Origin: Chloroflexi bacterium RBG_19FT_COMBO_48_23
Lineage (GTDB): Bacteria; Chloroflexota; Dehalococcoidia; GIF9; UBA5620
Reading direction: 5' to 3'
Length of the DNA: 5,032 nt
NCBI GenBank assembly: GCA_001795315.1
Contig: MGOH01000080.1
Span: forward strand, 1-5,032
Notes under the pieces: generated by a model
The model's input: the letters and a program-made list of their open reading frames with translations, nothing else
The model's database searches: none
What the model was told of the DNA's origin: nothing
In this document: piece by piece, positions 1 through 4,951 of the stretch
Position numbering within the stretch: position 1 is the first letter of the stretch
Layout of the letters: the number at the start of each line of letters is the position of its first letter
Position numbers and translations under genes: made by a program

Positions 1-1963
1 TCTCCACATCAGGGTCAACCTTTTTCTCCGCATAGCCGGCTGTAACCAGGTTCCAAACACGGTTCACCCAGCGGCTCATGCCCACGATGCCCTGGTCGCT
101 CCACTCACCACCCAGGTCCCAGGGACCGATAAACATGAGATAGGCTCTAACGGCGTCAGCACCTATCTCAGACACATAGACATCAGGCGTAACCACGTTG
201 CCCCGGGACTTGCTCATCTTGTCGCCCTGGTAAATAATCGTCCCCTGATTGAACAGCCTTATAAACGGCTCATCGAAATCAACAATGCCACAATCCCTGA
301 TTGCCTTAATGAAGAAGCGAGAATAGAGAAGATGCATGACAGCATGCTCAGCACCGCCGGTGTACATGTCAACCGGCATCCAGTGTTTCAGCTTCTTCTT
401 GTCGAAAGGATAATCATCGGCACCGGGACTGGTGTAGCGCAGGAAATACCACGAGGAGCACATGAAAGTGTCCATGGTATCGGTCTCCCGCTTTGCCGGC
501 GAGGAACACTTTGGGCAGGTGGTATTTACAAAAGACTCGCAGTATTTCAGCGGCGACTCACCGGTAGGCTTGAACTCAGCATCAGGAGGCAGCAACACAG
601 GCAAATCTTTCTCGGGCACAGGTACGATGCCGCATTTATCGCAGTAAACCATGGGAATCGGTGCCCCCCAGTAACGCTGACGGGAGATTAGCCAGTCGCG
701 GAGCCTGTAAGTTACAGCCCGCTTCCCCAAGCCTTCTTTCTCCATATAATCACAGATAGCTTCAAATCCCTGCTCGCTGGGCAAGCCATCGAACTGCCCT
801 GAATTAGCCATAGTCCCATCTTCGGTATAAGCACACTCAAGCTCTTCCTCTGACCAATCCGGAGGCGCGATAACTACCCGAATGGGCAAGTCATACTTCT
901 TGGCGAACTCAAAATCGCGCTGGTCGTGAGCCGGCACCCCCATAACCGCACCGGTGCCGTAGCTGAGCAGCACATAATCAGTAATCCAGATGGGCACCGG
1001 CTGGCCATTGAGCTTGTTTATGACATAGCTCCCTAGAAAGACGCCTGTCTTTTCTCTCTCCGCAGACGTTCTTTCAATCTCAGTCTGCCGCTGTGTTTGA
1101 AGTACATATGCCTCCACCTCAGCCCTGCGCTCCGGCGTAGTGAGTAGAGGCACCAGGGGATGCTCCGGCGCCAGGACAAAGAAGGTCACTCCAAAGATAG
1201 TATCAGGACGGGTGGTGAATACCCTTATCTCCTTAGTATCGACGTCTTTATGCTCCAGCCCGAAGGAAATCTCTGCACCCGTGCTCTTGCCAATCCAGTT
1301 GTTCTGCATTATCTCTATGCGCTCGGGCCAGTCTATTTTGCTGAAGTCGAGAAGCTCATCGGCATATTTGGTGATACGGAAAAACCACTGCTCCAGCAGT
1401 TTCTTTAGCACCGCCGTGCCGCAGCGCTCACAGGAGCCTTCGCCGACAACCTGTTCGTTAGCCAGCACCGTCTGGCACGTGGGACACCAGTTGACCGGCG
1501 CCTTAGCCCGATAAGCCAGGCCAGCTTCATATAGCTTCAGAAAAAACCACTGCGTCCATTTATAATACTCAGGAAGACACGTGACCACCTCACGGCTCCA
1601 GTCATATATAGCCCCTATACTTCTTAGCTGACGGCGCATGTTTTCGACATTGTCCATAGTCCAGGTGTAAGGATGGATGCCATGCTTAATAGCTGCATTC
1701 TCCGCCGGCAATCCGAAGGCATCGAAGCCCATGGGGTGGAGTACATTATAGCCCTGCATCCGCTTAAATCTGGCCTGGACATCCGAAGGCGCCATGGCAT
1801 ACCAGTGCCCGATATGAAGGTCACCTGAGGTATACGGGAACATGGTCAGGGCGTAAAACTTGGGGCGACTGTCACCATCCTTAACCTCATAAAGTCGGTC
1901 AGCCGCCCATTTTTCCTGCCACTTCCTTTCGATTTCCTGTGGATTATATTTAGAAGCACACAT
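1..1963 (-). CDS. leuS: Leucyl-tRNA synthetase, class Ia (3' end beyond window)
   Basis: Charges tRNA-Leu with leucine in the cytoplasm, using ATP, and edits mischarged tRNA. I translated 654 uninterrupted codons from ATG at 1963 to the left edge. Landmarks in order: HIGH signature at residues 50-53 (GDLHIGHW); Cys pairs C160/C163 and C178/C181 typical of a zinc-binding module; CP1 editing domain with the threonine-rich TTRPDTIFG motif at 250-258 and GVPAHDQRDF around 342-351, whose D347 matches the conserved editing-site aspartate; RDWLISRQRYWG at 422-433; further Cys pairs 441/444 and 483/486; KMSKS at 582-586. Bacterial LeuRS is usually about 800-880 residues, so the rest of the anticodon-binding and C-terminal domains lies outside the window. 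An in-frame TAA lies 12 bases upstream of the ATG, so no earlier start is possible beyond it. There is no Shine-Dalgarno sequence; the promoter position suggests a near-leaderless message. No frameshift or missing catalytic motif was seen. Confidence 0.97.
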   Translation of the reverse strand, partial: MCASKYNPQEIERKWQEKWAADRLYEVKDGDSRPKFYALTMFPYTSGDLHIGHWYAMAPSDVQARFKRMQGYNVLHPMGFDAFGLPAENAAIKHGIHPYTWTMDNVENMRRQLRSIGAIYDWSREVVTCLPEYYKWTQWFFLKLYEAGLAYRAKAPVNWCPTCQTVLANEQVVGEGSCERCGTAVLKKLLEQWFFRITKYADELLDFSKIDWPERIEIMQNNWIGKSTGAEISFGLEHKDVDTKEIRVFTTRPDTIFGVTFFVLAPEHPLVPLLTTPERRAEVEAYVLQTQRQTEIERTSAEREKTGVFLGSYVINKLNGQPVPIWITDYVLLSYGTGAVMGVPAHDQRDFEFAKKYDLPIRVVIAPPDWSEEELECAYTEDGTMANSGQFDGLPSEQGFEAICDYMEKEGLGKRAVTYRLRDWLISRQRYWGAPIPMVYCDKCGIVPVPEKDLPVLLPPDAEFKPTGESPLKYCESFVNTTCPKCSSPAKRETDTMDTFMCSSWYFLRYTSPGADDYPFDKKKLKHWMPVDMYTGGAEHAVMHLLYSRFFIKAIRDCGIVDFDEPFIRLFNQGTIIYQGDKMSKSRGNVVTPDVYVSEIGADAVRAYLMFIGPWDLGGEWSDQGIVGMSRWVNRVWNLVTAGYAEKKVDPDVE

Positions 1964-1972
1964 AACAGGCTG

Positions 1973-2001
1973 ATTTTATCCCGTCAGGGCTATCCCGTCA
2001 A
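1973..2001 (-). promoter_or_regulatory. leuS promoter, sigma-70 type, near-leaderless
   Basis: On the minus strand TTGACG (2001-1996) is followed after exactly 17 bases by TAAAAT (1978-1973), a near-consensus -35/-10 pair. The -10 box ends 9 bases before the leuS ATG, so a normal start point would give a leader of only about 0-4 nucleotides. This agrees with the absence of a ribosome binding site. The ten-base word TGACGGGATA occurs twice in the same orientation, 14 bp apart (2000-1991 and 1986-1977): one copy overlaps the -35 box and the other runs into the -10 box. The repeat could be an operator, but no regulator is identified. There is no room for a T-box leader. Confidence 0.6.
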
Positions 2002-2043
2002 CCTCTCTTGCCAATTAATGTATGGACAGGCCTGTGTCCGTCT

Positions 2044-2212
2044 GTCATCGCGAGGAGCGTGAGCGACGTGGCGATCTCAGCCTACGTACTGTTATTCTGA
2101 ACGCAGCGAAGAATCTAAATTATACCCCTCACCAAGATTGCCACGCGGAGTTTATCCTGAGAGAAAATTCTTCGACAAGCTCAGAATGAGCGAGCGAAGG
2201 GCTCGCAATGAC
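2044..2212. repeat. Compound inverted repeat (dispersed-repeat type)
   Basis: This fills most of the gap between leuS and the peptidase gene. Outer arms GTCATCGCGAG (2044-2054) and CTCGCAATGAC (2202-2212) pair at 10 of 11 positions. Inner arms CGTGGCGATCT (2067-2077) and AGATTGCCACG (2135-2145) also pair at 10 of 11. Inside lie smaller hairpins: ATTC/GAAT around a 13-base centre (2094-2114), ATTC/GAAT around TTCGACAAGCTCA (2167-2187), and GCGAGC/GCTCGC with a 5-base loop (2190-2206). No convincing gene is encoded; the open frame crossing it (2138-2353) is an accident of the repeat. The arm sequences resemble repeat words I associate with many copies per genome in environmental bacteria (recollection, not searched). 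Confidence 0.7.
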
Positions 2213-2247
2213 GCCGGTGATAGTTATTCAACAAGAGTACAGCAGTG

Positions 2248-2253
2248 TATAAT
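2248..2253 (+). promoter_or_regulatory. -10 box TATAAT for the peptidase gene
   Basis: A perfect TATAAT lies 6 bases before the ATG at 2260, so transcription would start at or within a base or two of the start codon, giving a leaderless mRNA. No convincing -35 box is visible at 16-18 bases spacing. The hexamer overlaps the alternative GTG start at 2245, which argues against that start. Confidence 0.45.
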
Positions 2254-2259
2254 GGAAAC

Positions 2260-2646
2260 ATGGAAAGGCAAGAATTTGACACCCTCGTCTTTAGAGCTAT
2301 CGAAGCATTGCCACCGGAGTTTCGAAGTAAACTTGAAAACGTCGATATTTTAGTCGAAGACTGGCCCAGCCCGCAGCAAATCAGGCAATTAAGGCTCAGA
2401 AGTAAGGTGCAATTGCTGGGTCTTTATGAAGGAGTACCTCAGACCAGGCGAGATAGTAGCTACAACCTGGTCCTGCCTGACAAGATAACCATCTTTCAGA
2501 AGCCCATCGAGGCACAATGTCGCTCAAGCCAGGAAATCGAAGGTGAAATAGGTAGAGTGGTACGCCACGAGATTGCCCACCATTTCGGCATCGGCGACGC
2601 CACCTTATACAAGATAGAGAGGCAACAGTTCAGGAAGAAAGAATAA
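2260..2646 (+). CDS. Small zinc metallopeptidase-like protein (minimal zincin, HExxHxxGxxD)
   Basis: A 128-residue protein whose C-terminal part carries HEIAHHFGIGD (residues 103-113 from the ATG): H103, E104 and H107 fit the HExxH zinc site with catalytic Glu, and D113 is the candidate third ligand. The whole chain, including the EDWPSP and LLGLYEGVP stretches, resembles the short 'metallopeptidase family' proteins of Pfam Zincin_1 (PF06262), which are of this length and have no known physiological substrate. There is no signal peptide or membrane segment, so it is probably cytoplasmic. I chose ATG 2260 over the in-frame GTG at 2245 because TATAAT overlaps the latter and the family-like sequence begins MERQEFD. 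There is no clear ribosome binding site; a leaderless start is likely. It stands alone, convergent with the minus-strand gene to its right. Enzymatic activity is inferred from the motif only. Confidence 0.85.
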   Translation: MERQEFDTLVFRAIEALPPEFRSKLENVDILVEDWPSPQQIRQLRLRSKVQLLGLYEGVPQTRRDSSYNLVLPDKITIFQKPIEAQCRSSQEIEGEIGRVVRHEIAHHFGIGDATLYKIERQQFRKKE

Positions 2647-2675
2647 CGGGATAATGTGATTACGGAGATTAATAG

Positions 2676-2715
2676 AGATTACGGCGATGTTATTCTTTTC
2701 TCATCGCCGTAATCT
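2676..2715. terminator. Perfect 14-bp hairpin between convergent genes, possible bidirectional terminator
   Basis: AGATTACGGCGATG (2676-2689) pairs perfectly with 2702-2715 across a 12-base loop, 29 bases after the peptidase stop. The plus strand continues CTTGTTT, only a weak T-tract, so intrinsic termination is plausible but not certain. The word GATTACGG also occurs at 2659-2666, giving the right arm an alternative short partner. Placement between convergent genes suits a shared terminator; it could equally be another dispersed hairpin. Confidence 0.5.
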
Positions 2716-2763
2716 TGTTTAATGAGCGGTTTCTGCTTGGCCGACCACGAACAGCTTCTGTTT

Positions 2764-2870
2764 CCGCCATGGTTCGACAGGCTCACCATGAGCGGGTACC
2801 GTCTAATCCCACCATGAGCGGGTTTTGCTTCCGCTCACCCTGAGCTTGTCGAAGGGTAAGTCATTTTCCC
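2764..2870. repeat. Composite hairpin repeat, copy A (BIME-like), overlapping the nuclease 3' end
   Basis: This 107-base unit recurs in the same orientation at 3153-3259 with 10 mismatches by my hand alignment (about 91% identity), 7 of them in one short stretch near the middle. It contains hairpin 1 (stem CATGG/CCATG around TTCGACAGGCTCA, 2768-2790), a half-unit ending CACCATGAGCGGG, a linker hairpin TGAGCGG/CCGCTCA with a 9-base loop (2815-2837), and hairpin 2 in the opposite orientation (ACCC/GGGT around TGAGCTTGTCGAA, 2837-2857). Bases 2835-2870 also encode the last 11 codons and stop of the GIY-YIG gene. A weaker match to the ATGAGCGGGTTTTGCTT portion lies at 2722-2738 (15 of 17). Confidence 0.85.
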
Positions 2871-3140
2871 CTTGGAATATTTAACCAGTCCAGTCCAATC
2901 CCCCACAATTAAAGCCTGCTTCTTACGGCGCGACCAGCCTTTTATCTGTCGCTCCCTGGCGAACGCGTCATCCCTGGTTGAAAATTCACTGCAAAATACC
3001 AATTTAACAGGAAGCCGACAGGATGTATAGCATTTAAAGGTGTTTTGTACATGTTCAGCCAGACGTTTTTCTAAATTGTCTGTATGCCCGACATAATAGC
3101 TTCCATCTGCACATTCAAGTATGTAAACCCAAAAACTCAT
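2835..3140 (-). CDS. Small GIY-YIG nuclease-domain protein (YhbQ/UvrC N-terminal type)
   Basis: A 101-residue single-domain protein of the GIY-YIG endonuclease superfamily, which cuts DNA with a metal ion. The signature is VYI at residues 5-7 and YVG at 16-18, with the usual spacing (VYILECADGSYYVG). R26 in LEKRLAEH and E63 in ARERQIKGWSRRKK match the conserved catalytic Arg and metal-binding Glu; the KGWSRRKKQALI stretch is typical of the small COG2827-like members, usually 80-100 residues long. The family-like part ends near residue 90; the last 11 residues (GKMTYPSTSSG) and the stop are encoded wholly by repeat copy A, so the tail is probably not an original part of the domain. Repeat copy B begins 13 bases upstream of the start codon. 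No Shine-Dalgarno sequence is visible before ATG 3140. Key residues are intact, so activity is possible. The biological role of small free-standing GIY-YIG proteins is not settled; repair or mobility are both possible. Confidence 0.88.
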   Translation of the reverse strand: MSFWVYILECADGSYYVGHTDNLEKRLAEHVQNTFKCYTSCRLPVKLVFCSEFSTRDDAFARERQIKGWSRRKKQALIVGDWTGLVKYSKGKMTYPSTSSG

Positions 3141-3152
3141 TTGTTATTAACG

Positions 3153-3259
3153 CCGCCATGGTTCGACAGGCTCACCATGACCGGGTACTTTCCAGGCTCA
3201 CCATGAGCGGGTTTTGCTTCCGCTCACCCTGAGCTTGTCGAAGGGTGAGCCATTTTCCC
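3153..3259. repeat. Composite hairpin repeat, copy B (BIME-like), upstream of the nuclease gene
   Basis: Second copy of the 107-base unit, 389 bases from copy A and in the same orientation. Hairpin 1 is at 3157-3179 (CATGG/CCATG around TTCGACAGGCTCA), the linker hairpin TGAGCGG/CCGCTCA at 3204-3226, and hairpin 2 at 3222-3250, here a perfect 9-bp stem GCTCACCCT/AGGGTGAGC with an 11-base loop. Copy B has a cleaner half-unit (AGGCTCACCATGAGCGGG) than copy A. The 15-base word GACCGGGTACTTTCC at 3179-3193 recurs with one change at 3260-3274, just past the copy end. On the plus strand hairpin 2 is followed by CATTTT, which resembles a terminator, but no plus-strand gene reads into it. Confidence 0.85.
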
Positions 3260-3309
3260 GACCGGATACTTTCCTTGTTATACCCGCCAGCGCTGTAATT
3301 TCGTCAGTA

Positions 3310-4092
3310 CTATTTACCTGTGTAATTAGGAGGCCGCTTCTCCAGGAAAGCCTTAGCCCCCTCTTTCTGGTCCTGGGTGCCAAAACACATGGCAAACAGG
3401 TCCGCCTCGCACTCAATGCCGATGGAAAGAGGAGTATCCAGGGATTTATTGACTGCAAGCTTAGCGAATTTCAAGATTGCCGGGCTCTTGCTCTTTAGCT
3501 TCTTTATAAGCTCATCGACTGTCTCTCTCAACTTATCTGGGGGAACAACCTTATTCACCAATCCAATCCGCAGGGCTTCCTCAGCCGAGATAGGGTCGCC
3601 GGTGAAAATCATTTCCCGCGCTTTCTTTTCCCCTACAAGTCTGGGCAAAATCTGGGTTCCGGTGCCACCGGGTATGACGCCTACACTTATCTCAGGCTGC
3701 CCAAATCGAGCGTTATCAGAAGCTATAATTATGTCGCAACTCATAGCCAGTTCACAGCCGCCACCTAATGCCATTCCGTTAACCATGGCTATCACCGGCT
3801 TGGGGATTTCCCTTATGAAATTATATGGCCTCTTCGCCCCTTTGTTCGTTGTAATGACGCTAATCGTAGTCCAATCAACAAAATTGCTGATATCAGCACC
3901 AGCGCTGAAAGCCTTATCGCCTGCCCCCGTTAGAACGATAACCCGCACCTCATCATCATCCTTAGCATCATCCAGAGCAGCAACAACCTCACTGCGCAAG
4001 GTCTGATTCTGAGCGTTATACTTCTCAGGTCGGTTTAGGGTTATCCAGGCAACGTTATCCTTCTTCTCATAAATAATCGTCTCGAATTGCAT
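3310..4092 (-). CDS. Enoyl-CoA hydratase/isomerase (crotonase) family protein
   Basis: A 260-residue crotonase-fold enzyme of usual length, expected to hydrate trans-2-enoyl-CoA to 3-hydroxyacyl-CoA in the cytoplasm. Visible features: N-terminal ITLNRPEKYNAQN (17-29), the oxyanion-hole loop AFSAGADI (61-68), the second oxyanion segment GMALGGGCELAMSCD (106-120) and FGQPEISVGVIPGGTGTQILPR (130-151). Both acid positions used by classical hydratases are Glu here (E114 and E134), which favours hydratase over the isomerase or dehalogenase branches that change one of them. The C-terminal KAFLEKRPPNYTGK is typical of the family. ATG 4092 is preceded by AGGAGG at 5 bases spacing, 11 bases after the SDR stop, so it is translated from the same message. 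The exact acyl substrate cannot be read from sequence; benzoate-type or other CoA-ester pathways are alternatives. Confidence 0.93.
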   Translation of the reverse strand: MQFETIIYEKKDNVAWITLNRPEKYNAQNQTLRSEVVAALDDAKDDDEVRVIVLTGAGDKAFSAGADISNFVDWTTISVITTNKGAKRPYNFIREIPKPVIAMVNGMALGGGCELAMSCDIIIASDNARFGQPEISVGVIPGGTGTQILPRLVGEKKAREMIFTGDPISAEEALRIGLVNKVVPPDKLRETVDELIKKLKSKSPAILKFAKLAVNKSLDTPLSIGIECEADLFAMCFGTQDQKEGAKAFLEKRPPNYTGK

Positions 4093-4097
4093 TCTAT

Positions 4098-4103
4098 CCT
4101 CCT
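4098..4103 (-). promoter_or_regulatory. Ribosome binding site of the enoyl-CoA hydratase gene
   Basis: AGGAGG lies 5 bases before ATG 4092 and directly abuts the TAA stop of the SDR gene, supporting the start choice and close translational linkage of the pair. It contrasts with leuS, the peptidase and the nuclease, which lack such a site. Confidence 0.85.
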
Positions 4104-4871
4104 TTATATGGTAGAGCCACCGTCTACAGGCAGAACCTGTCCGGTCACATAGCTGGAAGCGTCAGAAGCCAGGAAAATCACAGCACCAACCATTTCCTCA
4201 GGCTCAGCCACACGCCGCAAGGGAGTTCCCAAGAGAGCTCCTTGTAGAATATCCTGGTTACCCCAGAGGGCTTCGCTAAAGCGGGTCTTGGTCAGTCCCG
4301 GCGCTATGGCATTCACCCTGATATTATACTGAGCCCATTGCTGTGCCATGGTCCTTGTTGCCATAATGACACCGGCTTTACTTATGGAGTAGACCGACAA
4401 TATGTCAGGGGTGATACCAGCCACGGAGGCAACGTTGATAATCTTGCCCCCACCCTGCTCCCTCATCAACCTGGCTACCGCCTGACTGAGGAAGAACAGC
4501 CCTTTCAGGTTTAGATTCATAATGGAGTCCCATGCACGCTCGTCTACGTCTATAGCCTGGGCCATGGTCGGGTTGGTGGCAGCATTATTCACCAGGATAT
4601 CAATTTTGCCGAACTCCTCTTTAACCTTACCGACCAGGTTGTTTATCTCATCAAGCCTGCCCACATGTGCCGCCACAGCCAGCGACTTTCTACCTGCTCC
4701 CTTTATCTCCTTAGCCACCTCTTCAAGATCCGGTAATTTTCGACTGGCTAAAGCTACGTCAGCACCGGCATTGGCAAGTCCAACAGCAATCGCCTTCCCT
4801 ATGCCACGGCTGCCACCGGTTACCAGAGCCACTTTGCCTTTCAAAGAAAATTCATCCAGGGAAAAATTCAT
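4104..4871 (-). CDS. SDR-family NAD(P)-dependent oxidoreductase
   Basis: A 255-residue classical short-chain dehydrogenase/reductase, normal in length, cytoplasmic. Features in order: cofactor-binding TGGSRGIG (18-25); ASRK (42-45) after the second strand, where R44 and K45, together with R22, suggest NADP(H); NNAA (95-98) in place of the commoner NNAG; the helix asparagine N121 (NLNLKG); catalytic S149, Y161 and K165 (SVYSISK); PG at 191-192; and the C-terminal VTGQVLPVDGG. The sequence AHVGRLDE at 68-75 has His where many family members have Asp, as I recall for the DHRS4-like group. Likely substrates are a 3-hydroxyacyl-CoA/3-ketoacyl thioester or another alcohol/ketone pair; the downstream enoyl-CoA hydratase favours the former, but this is inference. 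ATG 4871 has AGGAGG 6 bases upstream. It is first gene of a two-gene operon. Confidence 0.94.
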   Translation of the reverse strand: MNFSLDEFSLKGKVALVTGGSRGIGKAIAVGLANAGADVALASRKLPDLEEVAKEIKGAGRKSLAVAAHVGRLDEINNLVGKVKEEFGKIDILVNNAATNPTMAQAIDVDERAWDSIMNLNLKGLFFLSQAVARLMREQGGGKIINVASVAGITPDILSVYSISKAGVIMATRTMAQQWAQYNIRVNAIAPGLTKTRFSEALWGNQDILQGALLGTPLRRVAEPEEMVGAVIFLASDASSYVTGQVLPVDGGSTI

Positions 4872-4877
4872 TGCTTG

Positions 4878-4883
4878 CCTCCT
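4878..4883 (-). promoter_or_regulatory. Ribosome binding site of the SDR gene
   Basis: AGGAGG sits 6 bases before ATG 4871, fixing the start; a few residues precede the usual first strand (KGKVALVTGG), as expected for the family. Confidence 0.85.
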
Positions 4884-4896
4884 AAAAAGATTTTCT

Positions 4897-4919
4897 GGTT
4901 TTGGCTGGAAGCCAACACC
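4897..4919. other. Short hairpin near the 5' end of the SDR leader
   Basis: TTGGCT (4901-4906) and AGCCAA (4910-4915) form a 6-bp stem with a 3-base loop, extended past a single T/C mismatch by GGT/ACC (4897-4899 and 4917-4919). It lies just upstream of the ribosome binding site, around the predicted transcription start. It could stabilise the leader or act as a binding site; no known riboswitch is recognised. Confidence 0.35.
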
Positions 4920-4921
4920 AA

Positions 4922-4951
4922 AGTATATATCGCCGAGGGCACGACACGCAA
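4922..4951 (-). promoter_or_regulatory. Candidate promoter of the SDR-enoyl-CoA hydratase operon
   Basis: TTGCGT (4951-4946) and TATACT (4927-4922) are 18 bases apart on the minus strand; TATATA two bases closer is an alternative -10. The start point would fall near 4915, giving a leader of about 44 bases with room for the ribosome binding site. The -35 box is only moderate, so confidence is low. Confidence 0.35.

Noticed and set aside
332..1824. Several open frames of 60-125 codons on both strands inside the leuS region
   Set aside because: The leuS frame is continuous with all synthetase motifs in register; the others are shadows of it.
1964..2043. T-box or other leader RNA for leuS
   Set aside because: The promoter lies too close to the start codon to leave a leader, and no T-box sequence is seen.
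2245..2259. GTG at 2245 as the peptidase start
   Set aside because: It overlaps the TATAAT box and adds five residues without family support; ATG 2260 is better.
2138..2353. 71-codon plus-strand open frame with FDKLRMSERRARNDA
   Set aside because: This is the readout of the dispersed repeats and the start of the peptidase gene in another frame, not a protein family.
2764..3259. CRISPR array
   Set aside because: Only two long copies 389 bases apart enclosing a gene, with no regular short repeats and spacers.
2764..3259. Insertion sequence or transposon with a transposase
   Set aside because: The flanking copies are direct, without matching terminal inverted ends or a visible target duplication, and the enclosed gene is a GIY-YIG nuclease and not a DDE or HUH transposase.
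3198..3498. Two overlapping open frames beginning or ending in LSLSKG or FDKLR words
   Set aside because: These words are translations of the hairpin repeat, and the remainder is antisense or out of frame to the hydratase gene.
3377..4006. Long plus-strand open frame (209 codons) opposite the enoyl-CoA hydratase
   Set aside because: It is antisense to a gene with complete crotonase motifs, and its translation has no recognisable domain and is low-complexity in Ser/Thr/Pro/Leu.
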